Source: CAZBBC01 sp964489835
Lineage (GTDB): Bacteria > Calditrichota > Calditrichia > JAJRVZ01
Assembly: GCA_964489835.1 (NCBI GenBank)
Contig: CAZBBC010000017.1
Span: 1-54,974, forward strand
Reading direction: 5' to 3'
DNA length: 54,974 bases
Part shown: positions 9,089 to 18,075 of the stretch, piece after piece
How positions within the stretch are numbered: position 1 is the stretch's first letter
Layout of the letters: the number at the start of each line of letters is the position of its first letter
Translations under genes and position numbers: made by a program
The notes under the pieces: model-generated
Database searches by the model: none
What the model saw: only the letters and a program-made list of their open reading frames with translations
What the model was told of the DNA's origin: nothing

Positions 9089-11341
9089 TTAGCCAATTTC
9101 GGTTATCAGGGCCTTATATCCGGCCTTTCTTATGGCAAATGCGACCTTTTCTGCCTCTTCCGGACAGATAGCTACCATCGCACCACCGCCACCGGCACCG
9201 GTTAGTTTAGCCCCTAGCGCGCCGTTTCGGCGAGAAATCTCGATTAACTCTTCCAGCTCACGAGAAGAGACTTGCAAAGCATTAAGCAAACCCTGATTGA
9301 TATTCATCAGTTCACCCAATTGAGCAAGATTATAATTTTCTATTGCTTCAACTGCTTGTAATACCAAACCGTCAATTTCTTCAAATATACGCGCATAAAT
9401 AGATTCATTGTTTTCCCAGGCCTCTCGGACGATAGAAACCATTTTCGCCGTCAGACTTTCCACCCCACTCAAACCAATAACTATAGGGATCGGTTTTTTA
9501 ATTTTCAACTCTTTCAGTTCCGGTGGCTGGCCTCGTTTAAACAGCATGAATTTTCCATATGTTGCCAGTGTATTATCGATACCGGAGGCATTACCATGGG
9601 CCAACATCTCCGATTCATAAGAAAACCGGTTTACATCTTCATCAGAAAGATTGAGTTTAAAATGTTTATCCAGTGCCCGGATAATAGCAACAGCAAGTGC
9701 TGCCGATCCGCCTAATCCCATCGCCCTGGGAACGTGAGGAATAACTTCAATTTTCATATTACGATCCTGAAGATCCAACTGCTCAATAATCATATCCAGT
9801 GATTTGTAAACAGAATATTTATGATCAGCGCCTTTTTGAATTTTTTCTTCCACACCCCATCGTGGGATAAGTAAATGGGTACCATTATCACTATCCCAGA
9901 CCTTCGCTTCCATCGCTAAACTGATAGGAGCAGCAATCGCATGACTACCATATATGACGGAATGTTCACCGAGTAATATTACTTTTCCGCAACCGGTAGA
10001 AGCATGTTCTAACTTTTGTCCTTCCTTAATTATCTCCAGATCTTCTGCTTTATGATATATATTTTTAAGAATTTCTTTTGCCCGCCAAATTTTAACATCA
10101 CCATTCTGAACCAGTAACTCCACCACATCATCAAATACTTCCGGTGGTGCACCAGCGGCCATAGCGACACTACGGGCATGCAGGGTCATATGTCCCTGTT
10201 GAATACCTTCGGTACTTAATGCGCGTAACGCGGCAAAGTTTTGTGCCAGGCCAACCGCCCCCATAACTTCGGCCAGTTCTTTTGCCGACCCTACATTCAA
10301 CATCCGGTGGGCAATTGCAACCGATGGATTAGACTCTAGAGGTCCACCGACTGTACCTACTTTAAGTGGAATCTCCAAAGTTCCCGTCAGGTCACCATTT
10401 TCATTTTCCCCCCAGTGGGTCAGGCTGGAATAGGTATGTCCCCGGGCTGCGTAAGCATGAACAGCAGCCTCTATCGCCCGCCAATCATTCCCTGTGGCAA
10501 TGGCAACAGCATCGATACCATTCATAATCCCCTTATTATGTGTCGCCGCACGGTAGGGATCGACATAGGCAAATTCATTGGCCAGAATGATCCCATCCCT
10601 GACCTTTTCACCAGTGTATCCTTTGCCATCAAGAAATTTTGTTGGAATAATACATGTAGATTTTACCATTGCCCGGTCGGTTAGATTAGACAAAATCCGT
10701 AAAAAAACTTTGCCATTGCTAATTTTTTCGATTAATGACGCAACACCCTCACACATGCTGTTTACCAGATTGGCACCCATCGCATCACGCGTATCAACCA
10801 TAAGATGAACCACCACCATATCACCCCGATGGGTGGCCCTGGAGTGAATAATGACTTCCAAATCCTTTGCACCACCGCCCCGGGCGACCATTCTCGGATG
10901 TAAACTATTAGCCAGATTAAGAATTTCTGTTTTATTTTCCAGAATAGCATGCTGTGCTTTTGCAGGATGGTCAATATCTACAACCTGTACCTGACCGATG
11001 AGTATAGGGTCATCACCGATGCTCGTAAATCCACCAGAATTTCTGACAATTTTGGCAGCCGAACTTACCGCAGCAACAATTGACGGTTCTTCAACCACCA
11101 TCGGTATGACATAGGATTTTTTATTTATCAAAAAATTTAATCCTAATCCCATCGGAAGACTAAAAACGCCGAATACATTCTCAATCATCCTGTCCGCGTC
11201 TTCAATAGAAAGCAGGTTTTCACCGTTTAAAAAACAGAAGAAATCTTCCTGGTTTAAAATGCCCTTCTCGTGTAATATTTCCAGTCTTTCCGGAACGGAA
11301 GCCTGATAAAATTTTGGGATACGCGATCGATCCATAATCAT
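9089..11341 (-). CDS. Fused class II HMG-CoA reductase - mevalonate kinase
   Basis: A 750-residue two-enzyme protein. Residues 1-435 are class II HMG-CoA reductase: EEPSIVAA (84-91, catalytic Glu), DAMGANLVN (186-194), K270 in THNKG, D286 in ATGNDWRA and H388 in HMTLHAR, all matching the Pseudomonas mevalonii set. Residues about 445-750 are a GHMP-family mevalonate kinase: GKVILLGEHSVIYG (452-465, Lys453), the ATP loop GLGGSAALA (542-550), GNASGID (583-589, Asp589) and LTGAGGGGA (713-721). No stop or frameshift lies between the halves; the linker is only about 10-15 residues. The protein would take HMG-CoA to 5-phosphomevalonate. ATGs occur at codons 1 and 3, both near AGAGGA; codon 3 has the better spacing. 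It lies 53 bases after the phosphomevalonate kinase gene. Confidence 0.95.
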   Translation of the reverse strand: MIMDRSRIPKFYQASVPERLEILHEKGILNQEDFFCFLNGENLLSIEDADRMIENVFGVFSLPMGLGLNFLINKKSYVIPMVVEEPSIVAAVSSAAKIVRNSGGFTSIGDDPILIGQVQVVDIDHPAKAQHAILENKTEILNLANSLHPRMVARGGGAKDLEVIIHSRATHRGDMVVVHLMVDTRDAMGANLVNSMCEGVASLIEKISNGKVFLRILSNLTDRAMVKSTCIIPTKFLDGKGYTGEKVRDGIILANEFAYVDPYRAATHNKGIMNGIDAVAIATGNDWRAIEAAVHAYAARGHTYSSLTHWGENENGDLTGTLEIPLKVGTVGGPLESNPSVAIAHRMLNVGSAKELAEVMGAVGLAQNFAALRALSTEGIQQGHMTLHARSVAMAAGAPPEVFDDVVELLVQNGDVKIWRAKEILKNIYHKAEDLEIIKEGQKLEHASTGCGKVILLGEHSVIYGSHAIAAPISLAMEAKVWDSDNGTHLLIPRWGVEEKIQKGADHKYSVYKSLDMIIEQLDLQDRNMKIEVIPHVPRAMGLGGSAALAVAIIRALDKHFKLNLSDEDVNRFSYESEMLAHGNASGIDNTLATYGKFMLFKRGQPPELKELKIKKPIPIVIGLSGVESLTAKMVSIVREAWENNESIYARIFEEIDGLVLQAVEAIENYNLAQLGELMNINQGLLNALQVSSRELEELIEISRRNGALGAKLTGAGGGGAMVAICPEEAEKVAFAIRKAGYKALITEIG

Positions 11342-11394
11342 TATTCCTCTGTTTTAATTCATTTTTCTATCGTAGAGATCACAAAAGATTTAAA

Positions 11395-12468
11395 CTATTC
11401 AAATCCGCCATGAGAAGATATTCCAAGCATCACCGGTTCGAATTTACTGGAAAGTAAATTTGCTTTTACATTTTCAAGATTATCCAATGTGTCGAAGAAG
11501 GCGATACCAAAATCTCCCCCACCAGCACCGGAAGGTTTATAAAATCCACCACCCTCATAAACGATTTTAGCTAAATGTTCATGGATATCAGAGATAATCG
11601 GAATGCCACTCGTCAGGCTGAAATTTCTTAAAACTTGATAATATTCAACTATAATATCAAGGAATGGATGCAGATGATTCAGTTGATACTCCCGTACACC
11701 TTCATTCGAAAGGTGCGTTAATCTTTTCATTACTTTCTTATATGTTCCGGAATTTTCCGTAATATATTCGCTTAATAAGGCCAGCAACTTTTGTGTAGAA
11801 GTAGAAATGCCGGTCCAAACAGGTAACAGATATAAACCGGGTAATAAATTTTGATGGACCTCAAATCCTGTTTCTTTAACTTTTTCTGGATTTACCATAT
11901 TATAGAAAACAATACCACCGAGTACACTGGCGGCAACATCAATGCCACTGCCTTGATTGTTTTGTGCGAGGGAATGCGTCCGGAAAGCAAATTTAAAGAG
12001 ATCCAACGGTGTCCTGAACAATTGACGATCAAGGCCATAAAACCTGGCAAGTGCAGCGATAACAGCAACCGTTATCGCAGCGCTGGATCCCAATCCCAGT
12101 TTTCTTTCCTGTGTATTCATATAAAATTGAGAGGTATCAATGTGGAGATCAAAAGGATTATTCTGGATTCCGCTTTGGTATATCTGATCACATATACGCT
12201 CTACAGCGATTAGCGAAAATTTCATTCTTGAAATCATTTCTTTCGGTATATGTGAATCCGGGATGAGCTTTCCCATCTTATCAAAATTAAATCTCAGTGG
12301 GGTCTGTTCCAGACTGCTGGTTAACCGACAGATATCACTTTCACCCGAAGAATCCACAGTAACAATCGCATATCTGTCAACAGCCATGACTATTGCGTTT
12401 GCCCCTTCTAATACCGCATACTCTCCAAGTATGATCAGTTTACCCGGCACTTTTACACTAATTTTCAC
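11395..12468 (-). CDS. Phosphomevalonate kinase (GHMP family)
   Basis: A 357-residue GHMP kinase assigned to phosphorylation of 5-phosphomevalonate. N-terminal KVPGKLIILGEYAVLEGANA fits the bacterial phosphomevalonate kinase form. The ATP loop is LGLGSSAAITVAV (about 123-135) and motif 3 is PSGAGGGDFGIAF near residue 320. It starts with GTG at 12468, overlapping the mvaD stop by four bases (GTGA), so the two are translationally coupled. The neighbours provide the steps before and after. A distinct GHMP substrate cannot be excluded from motifs alone, but the operon position makes phosphomevalonate by far the likeliest. Confidence 0.9.
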   Translation of the reverse strand: MKISVKVPGKLIILGEYAVLEGANAIVMAVDRYAIVTVDSSGESDICRLTSSLEQTPLRFNFDKMGKLIPDSHIPKEMISRMKFSLIAVERICDQIYQSGIQNNPFDLHIDTSQFYMNTQERKLGLGSSAAITVAVIAALARFYGLDRQLFRTPLDLFKFAFRTHSLAQNNQGSGIDVAASVLGGIVFYNMVNPEKVKETGFEVHQNLLPGLYLLPVWTGISTSTQKLLALLSEYITENSGTYKKVMKRLTHLSNEGVREYQLNHLHPFLDIIVEYYQVLRNFSLTSGIPIISDIHEHLAKIVYEGGGFYKPSGAGGGDFGIAFFDTLDNLENVKANLLSSKFEPVMLGISSHGGFE

Positions 12469-13475
12469 TGAAAGACTCCGATCAATCCGGCATCTGGACC
12501 GATAGCGGTTTCAATAATTTCCTGGATTTCAGGGATACCCTTAAATTCTTTTACTAATTTTGATACATATCCCGGCAAGGTGATCACCTTAATCTGCGGA
12601 CCGGCGTCAATGGTAAAATAGGCAGGTATCCCCTCCTGGCGCAGTTTTCGTATCATATGGATCAATTGTATGGTTGTAGCATTCCAGTAAATGATGGCCG
12701 GTTTAGCGCTCAATATAAGGGCATGCATTTTTAGCGCACTTAATTCTGCCATTTCGCCCAGTTTTTCAAGATCTTTTTTCTGGATCGCATTGCGCATTTC
12801 CCTAAGATCGGATACTGAAGAATCTACCCATGGTTGATAATAAACGGATGTATCGGCACAAGAATTCATCGCTGCCGTTGAGCCTATGCTTTTCTGTTCT
12901 TTTGCAGTGATTAAAATGATGACTCTCAGATCCCAGTAATTTTCGGTTTCCAGCTGTACCGCATAATCGTCATTACCCTGAGGATCTGTGCCGGTTATCA
13001 TTTCCACATATCCGCCATAAATTGAACGTGCTGCTGAGCCGGAACCCCTTCTTGCCAATACAGATAGTTGAGATTTTGATAAACTTAAACCCAGGGCAGC
13101 GGTGCTTGCCAGACTAATAGCAGCAAATGCCGAGGCGGAAGAAGCCAGACCGGCACTGGTGGGAAAATTGTTGATACTGTTCACTTCTGCAAAGTGATTG
13201 ATACTATATTTATTGCGAATAATGTCTAAAAATCTTCTTACTCTCTGTTGTTGTTGATCGGTGGCATTCTGTTCATTGATTCTTAGAATATCCTTTTCCA
13301 GATCCGGACGAAATAAGACCTTTGTTTTTGTCTGGAGTGCTTTTAAAGTTATCGAAATCGAACCTACAGCCGGTAAATTGAGGATATGGTTACGTTTACC
13401 CCAATATTTTACCAAAGCGATATTTGCACAGGCAATGGCTTCAACACTTTTATATTCTGAATTCAATGATTTCAC
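12465..13475 (-). CDS. mvaD: Diphosphomevalonate decarboxylase
   Basis: A 336-residue GHMP-fold enzyme that phosphorylates and decarboxylates 5-diphosphomevalonate to IPP. Family features are ANIALVKYWGKR (18-29), the ATP loop TSAGLASSASAFAA, GSGSAARSIYGGY and the catalytic Asp in TIDAGPQ. The length matches bacterial MvaD. The predicted start is GTG at 13475 with no convincing Shine-Dalgarno. It is the first gene of the cluster mvaD, phosphomevalonate kinase, HMG-CoA reductase/mevalonate kinase, idi. The 266 bases upstream, after the Rnf operon, would hold the promoter; I see no diagnostic element there. Confidence 0.94.
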   Translation of the reverse strand: MKSLNSEYKSVEAIACANIALVKYWGKRNHILNLPAVGSISITLKALQTKTKVLFRPDLEKDILRINEQNATDQQQQRVRRFLDIIRNKYSINHFAEVNSINNFPTSAGLASSASAFAAISLASTAALGLSLSKSQLSVLARRGSGSAARSIYGGYVEMITGTDPQGNDDYAVQLETENYWDLRVIILITAKEQKSIGSTAAMNSCADTSVYYQPWVDSSVSDLREMRNAIQKKDLEKLGEMAELSALKMHALILSAKPAIIYWNATTIQLIHMIRKLRQEGIPAYFTIDAGPQIKVITLPGYVSKLVKEFKGIPEIQEIIETAIGPDAGLIGVFQ

Positions 13476-13741
13476 TTTTATTTGTTAATGGAAACTCAGG
13501 AACAATTATCAGGAAAATGTAATAAATTAATTTAAAAAAAGAAGTTGTGACCTGCAATGAATGCCAATATTTATTACTTTTATTTTGTATCATATGATCC
13601 TAAAACATTTTTATTTTAGACAAAATAATGGTATTCCACGGTAAAAACAATGAGAAAGGTGGGTGCTGGCGCTGAGGAATAAATCTAATGAAATCAGGGG
13701 GATGACAATAGGATTGTAGATATATTCTTGATTTCTATTTT

Positions 13742-14188
13742 CTATTTTATTATTTCGGAGATTGTAAAAAAACTACCGCTTTTTCCGGCCAAGCGTTCGA
13801 TAAAAAAACGGGAAATATAAGCGCAAATGATCAAACCAAGCAAACCACCGATAAATATGATCAGTTCTTGTGGCAGTGGTAATATCATTGGATTCAGGAT
13901 AGAAAACATGAAAACACCGAGCATAAAACCGAGCAATGGAACGCCGTATTGAAAAAATGAAAGCGTTAGTAATACATTAGATTTTTCAGAAATAGTGACC
14001 AGATTTCCTATGTGGGCATTCAGGGGATTGGTTGCTCTCAGTCGTCTCAAACCATTATTATCTGGCACACATACCATTCGTGCACCACAGGATTCGCAGG
14101 AATCCTGCACACTTACTTCAACGATGGCATCATTATCCACAATGGCCGTAACAATACCCTTTTCAAGATCTGAGGATTTTATATCCAT
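13742..14188 (-). CDS. RseC/MucC family (SoxR-reducing system-like) membrane protein
   Basis: A 148-residue protein with an N-terminal Cys cluster (C30, C33 and C39 in SCESCGARMVC) and two membrane helices (about 78-98 and 104-124). RseC family proteins modulate sigma E in E. coli and accompany the Rnf-related Rsx complex. Here the gene starts one base after the rnfB stop, so it is the last gene of the Rnf operon. A role in assembly or redox signalling of Rnf is inferred from position. Confidence 0.82.
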   Translation of the reverse strand: MDIKSSDLEKGIVTAIVDNDAIVEVSVQDSCESCGARMVCVPDNNGLRRLRATNPLNAHIGNLVTISEKSNVLLTLSFFQYGVPLLGFMLGVFMFSILNPMILPLPQELIIFIGGLLGLIICAYISRFFIERLAGKSGSFFTISEIIK

Positions 14189-14189
14189 A

Positions 14190-15026
14190 TCAGGCGCTTT
14201 GCTTTTCCTCTACCATATGCCCTCCAATGACAACCAGACCATCTGTTGGGCATTTCTCTGTAGGAAAATCTGGATCTGATCCATAAATATCGTAATTTAC
14301 AACCGCCAGATTATTTATCATTTCCATATTTCCTTCACCCGCCAGGCGCACGCAAATACCGCATCCGACACAGGCTCTTGTACATATTTTCCGCGACTCC
14401 TTGGGTGAATCCTCATTCTTACACAAAACAAACAATTTATGGCTTTCCGGATGCAATTCCATAATACCGCGAGGACAGGCCTCCACACAATTTCCACAAC
14501 CAGTACATTTATCATCTATAACAACAGGCAATCCGTTATCATTCATATACATAGCATCAAAAGGACAGGAATCAACACAGTCTCCGTACCCGATACATCC
14601 GTATGAGCAAAGTTTATCACCACCACCGGCAAAGGTTGCCCCCAAACAGGTTTTCACACCTTGATACACACCCTTTTTAGCGGTCTCAAAGTCTCCGCCC
14701 TGGCAGAAGACGCGCGCGATCAACCGTTCGGAAGTCGTAATCTCAATCCCCATGATTTGCGCGATCGCCTCGGCCCCTTCTTCAGAGTTAACAGGACATC
14801 CGGTTATTTCAGATTCTCCCTTAACGATACTCTCAGCAAATTTCGCGCAACCCGGCAATCCACAACCGCCACAATTTACCCCGGGAAGTTCTTCTATAAC
14901 TTCTGCAATACGCGGATCTTCTTCCACATATAATTTTTTACTAGCAACTGAAAGCCCCATTGAAAAAATAATTCCAAGACCACCCATACTGACCATTGCA
15001 ATTATTATTGACGTTAAATCCATCAT
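14190..15026 (-). CDS. rnfB: Rnf complex subunit B (ferredoxin-type, multi-cluster)
   Basis: A 278-residue RnfB that accepts electrons from ferredoxin for the ion-pumping Rnf complex. One N-terminal membrane helix (about 5-27) is followed by a 4Fe-4S domain with CGGCGLPGC and a downstream GCPV, then two ferredoxin-type sets (CIGYGDCVDSCP and CTGCGNCVEACP) and a further set with CVGCGIC. Two tandem ATGs follow GAGAGGAA; the second (15023) has better spacing. A gap of 207 bases separates it from rnfA, unusually long for this operon, with no gene and no obvious hairpin in it. Confidence 0.96.
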   Translation of the reverse strand: MMDLTSIIIAMVSMGGLGIIFSMGLSVASKKLYVEEDPRIAEVIEELPGVNCGGCGLPGCAKFAESIVKGESEITGCPVNSEEGAEAIAQIMGIEITTSERLIARVFCQGGDFETAKKGVYQGVKTCLGATFAGGGDKLCSYGCIGYGDCVDSCPFDAMYMNDNGLPVVIDDKCTGCGNCVEACPRGIMELHPESHKLFVLCKNEDSPKESRKICTRACVGCGICVRLAGEGNMEMINNLAVVNYDIYGSDPDFPTEKCPTDGLVVIGGHMVEEKQSA

Positions 15027-15233
15027 TTCCTCTCAATACTATCTATTGTGATGCTTTATCATGAGCATCCACTTAAAAAAGTTAGGTTACCATCGAATTT
15101 CATCTGAATATCAATGAATTCTAACCGAACACTAATGATACCTCAATTGCATTTATTCTAAATATCTGCCATCTGCTATTGCTCTTTCATCAACCCTCAA
15201 TCATAAGACGCTTGGTAATATAAGTAAATCACC

Positions 15234-15812
15234 TTAAACAGAGATCAAACCGGCAAAGCCCATAAACGCGAGAGCGAGAGAAGCAGCTACAATCATGGTG
15301 ATCCCCGCACCTTTAAAAGGTTTTGGCACTTTTGCTAATTCGAGCTCTTCTCTGATACCAGCCATAATGACAATGGCCAGTGTAAATCCAGCCCCTGCAC
15401 CGACTCCGAAAACCAAACTCTCGATAAAATTATATTCCCGTAAAACGGAGAAAAGCGCCAATCCCAAAATGGCACAATTTGTTGTGATTAATGGCAAATA
15501 AATTCCCAGGGTTTCATAAAGTGGTTTACTGATTTTTTTAACGAACATCTCTACCAGCTGAACCAGCGAAGAAATCACCAAGATAAAGGAAACATATTCC
15601 AGAATTTCCAGGTTTGCCGGAACAAGAATCAAATGATAGATTAGCCAGGTAACGGCCGCGGTAATAGTCATTACAAAAGTTACTGCCATTCCCATACTAA
15701 CCGCAGACGATATTTTCTTTGAAACGCCGACAAATGGGCAAATTCCTAGGAAATAACTGAGTACAAAGTTATTAACAACAGCGGCTGAAATAAAAAGCAA
15801 TATTAGTTTCAT
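15234..15812 (-). CDS. rnfA: Rnf complex subunit A (membrane)
   Basis: A 192-residue integral membrane subunit, with six helices and normal RnfA length. The N-terminal NNFVLSYFLGICPFVGVSKK carries the conserved intramembrane Cys thought to help ligate an Fe-S centre shared with RnfE. It begins within the last codons of rnfE (four-base overlap), so the two homologous membrane subunits are coupled. Confidence 0.96.
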   Translation of the reverse strand: MKLILLFISAAVVNNFVLSYFLGICPFVGVSKKISSAVSMGMAVTFVMTITAAVTWLIYHLILVPANLEILEYVSFILVISSLVQLVEMFVKKISKPLYETLGIYLPLITTNCAILGLALFSVLREYNFIESLVFGVGAGAGFTLAIVIMAGIREELELAKVPKPFKGAGITMIVAASLALAFMGFAGLISV

Positions 15813-16423
15813 GCCCTTGCCCTCCTGTCATTGATCCAATTTGCGAGACCGATAAAAATACCCAGCCCCAGAAAAGCACCACCAGGAAGAATCATAACCA
15901 TCCATGGATCAAACCATTCACCAAGTACGGTAATCCCAAAAAAGCTGGCCGATCCGAGAATTTCCCGAAATCCGCCAAGTGCAATTAAAACCAGAATAAA
16001 ACCAACCCCCATTCCGGCACTGTCCAATATGGACCGGAAAATGGTATTCTTTGAGGAAAACGCTTCCTGTCTTCCCAGAATGATGCAGTTAACCACGATT
16101 AAGGGGACATATGGTCCAAGATCCTTACTAATCAACGGGAAAAAAGCAGCAAGAAACCGGTCTGCCACCGTCACAAAAGCGGCAATAACGACAATGAAAC
16201 TGGGAATGCGCACCTGGTTAGGAATCAAATTTCGAACGGAGGATATGATAATACTGGAAGTGAGGAGAACAAAGGTTGTTGCCAATCCCATAGCAAGACC
16301 ATTTATTGCCGAGTTTGTGACTGCCAAAACCGGACAAAGCCCTAACAGTGACTTTAGCACCGGGTTCTCGTCCCATAATCCTTTCATAAATTCATGAGCG
16401 ATCGTTGTTTTCTTTTTAGCCAT
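15809..16423 (-). CDS. rnfE: Rnf complex subunit E (membrane)
   Basis: A 204-residue integral membrane subunit homologous to RnfA. EFMKGLWDENPVLKSLLGLC and PVLAVTNSAINGLAMG are the diagnostic N-terminal RnfE segments, and GLCP carries the conserved Cys. About six helices are predicted. The gene follows rnfG by nine bases and overlaps rnfA by four. NqrD is homologous, but the Rnf-type partners RnfB and RnfC identify this as Rnf rather than Nqr. Confidence 0.96.
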   Translation of the reverse strand: MAKKKTTIAHEFMKGLWDENPVLKSLLGLCPVLAVTNSAINGLAMGLATTFVLLTSSIIISSVRNLIPNQVRIPSFIVVIAAFVTVADRFLAAFFPLISKDLGPYVPLIVVNCIILGRQEAFSSKNTIFRSILDSAGMGVGFILVLIALGGFREILGSASFFGITVLGEWFDPWMVMILPGGAFLGLGIFIGLANWINDRRARA

Positions 16424-16431
16424 ACTTATAC

Positions 16432-17022
16432 CTATTTTAAATTTGATTGATAAACCGATTTTGCCTTACTAATCTGGTCGTTTAAGATCGTCGTAACCGC
16501 CTTTGAAGAAATCGTCGCACCTGTAATTGCCTGAATCTCAGTAGATTTGCTGGGTTTTATATTTTTTACGACTTCTATCATTGGTTCGGTTTTTAAGTTT
16601 TTAAATTGATTAGAAAACCAATAGGGATCTTTTTTATTCGTTGGATCTTCAACAATTTTTGTACCCAATCCGGGTGTTTCAATCTGCTCAAGAATTTTTA
16701 TTCCATTTATTTGAGAGAAATCAGGCATCATTCCAACCATAATAGATATTTTTCCCTGAAAACCGTTCCCGACCGCTTCAAAGGCAATACCAACGAGGTT
16801 AGAATCAGTGGCATTTTTGCCCAAATATAAAATCATTCCATCGCCTTTTATTTCGTCATATCGTTCATGAGAAGGCAGAACATCAGCAATCGCATTTTTT
16901 AGTTCCTGTAACTTATAGGCTTCAATTCTGGGGCGCGTATATCCATCCCATGAAGAAAGAAGACCACCGGCGATCATAGAAAGAGTGGTTAATACGATTA
17001 TCATTTTTGACGTTGTATTCAT
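16432..17022 (-). CDS. rnfG: Rnf complex subunit G (covalent FMN)
   Basis: A 196-residue subunit with one N-terminal helix (about 5-25) and an extracytoplasmic FMN-binding domain. The flavinylation motif appears as ITGATISS near residues 166-173; the Thr of the [ST]GAT motif carries FMN in characterised Rnf and Nqr proteins. It overlaps the rnfD stop by four bases. Covalent FMN attachment needs an ApbE flavin transferase, which is not in the window. Confidence 0.95.
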   Translation of the reverse strand: MNTTSKMIIVLTTLSMIAGGLLSSWDGYTRPRIEAYKLQELKNAIADVLPSHERYDEIKGDGMILYLGKNATDSNLVGIAFEAVGNGFQGKISIMVGMMPDFSQINGIKILEQIETPGLGTKIVEDPTNKKDPYWFSNQFKNLKTEPMIEVVKNIKPSKSTEIQAITGATISSKAVTTILNDQISKAKSVYQSNLK

Positions 17023-18056
17023 GCGCGCACCTCCCCAAAATATTTTGGACGCGTATAACGATTAATGATCGGTGTAAAAGCATTCATTAATAAAATAGAA
17101 TACATTACGCCTTCGGGCACGCCGCCAAACAGCCGGATGATGATTAAAAATACACCAGCACCTGTTCCAAATATCCAGGACCCTGTGGTTGTAATTGGTG
17201 AAGTAACCATATCAGTGGCCATAAAAAAAGCACCGAGCATCAGACCGCCGGATAACAAATGAAAGATAGGATCCGGATATTCACCGGGGCTAAAATACCA
17301 GAACAGACCACCGAGGATAAACACAGTTCCGAAGTAACCGACAGGAATACGCCAATCGGCATATTTCATAATCAGCAGAAAGAGTCCACCAATGAGTACA
17401 GCCAGAGCAGATGTTTCTCCAAGAGAACCACCAATATTCCCGAAAAGAAGATCACTATAATCGGTGATGATTTTTTCAAATTTGAATTGTCCGAGCGGGG
17501 TTGCGGCAGTAATGGCATCAATTTGAGCATATTTATCCGTATTGGGATAGGTCCAGGTTGTCATTGCCACCGGAAAACTGGCTTGTAAAAAAGCACGTCC
17601 CAGCAAAGCAGGATTAAAAATGTTATAACCCAAACCTCCGAATATCTGTTTTCCAATACTTATGGCAAAAACAGATCCGATTACTCCGGCACTCAAAGGT
17701 AAAGAGGGGGGTAATGTCAATGCAAGTAATAATCCGGTTATTACAGCACTGCCGTCTCCAATGGTTAATCCCTCCCCTTTCATTTTATTCATAATTATTT
17801 CCGTTACCAGCGCCGCGGTAATAGAAGCTCCGATCATCTGAACAGCGGATTGACCAAAATAATATATAGCCATGATTGTTGCCGGTAACAGAGCAGCACA
17901 AACCGACCACATGATCTTTGGTACACTGCCTCTCATATGGAAATGGGGAGATGATGAAATAACGAAAAGATGATCCGGCTTATAAAGTTTATCACGCGGA
18001 TCTTTTGCAGCCGGTGTTGGTTTCGGCTTTAGCTCAGAATTAATTTTTTCTTCCAT
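17019..18056 (-). CDS. rnfD: Rnf complex subunit D (membrane, covalent FMN)
   Basis: A 345-residue membrane subunit with about ten helices. The FMN-attachment Thr lies in MATDMVTSPIT (near residue 280), the equivalent of the NqrB/RnfD flavinylation site. The N-terminal 45 residues are cytosolic and Pro/Lys-rich, leading into SSPHFHMRGSVPKIMW. It lies 19 bases after rnfC and overlaps rnfG. Confidence 0.95.
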   Translation of the reverse strand: MEEKINSELKPKPTPAAKDPRDKLYKPDHLFVISSSPHFHMRGSVPKIMWSVCAALLPATIMAIYYFGQSAVQMIGASITAALVTEIIMNKMKGEGLTIGDGSAVITGLLLALTLPPSLPLSAGVIGSVFAISIGKQIFGGLGYNIFNPALLGRAFLQASFPVAMTTWTYPNTDKYAQIDAITAATPLGQFKFEKIITDYSDLLFGNIGGSLGETSALAVLIGGLFLLIMKYADWRIPVGYFGTVFILGGLFWYFSPGEYPDPIFHLLSGGLMLGAFFMATDMVTSPITTTGSWIFGTGAGVFLIIIRLFGGVPEGVMYSILLMNAFTPIINRYTRPKYFGEVRA

Positions 18057-18075
18057 AAACCTTTAATCTCGTTTA

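Noticed and set aside
10415..10808. Open frames on the opposite strand of the HMGR-MK gene
   Set aside because: They lie inside a strongly conserved gene on the other strand, lack family features and have no ribosome binding sites.
13476..13741. Riboswitch or small gene upstream of mvaD
   Set aside because: No conserved aptamer-like pairing and no coding frame with a ribosome binding site was seen.
15831..16397. 188-residue open frame antisense to rnfE
   Set aside because: It is rich in Pro, Lys, Thr and Arg as expected for the reverse of a membrane protein gene, with no recognisable domain.
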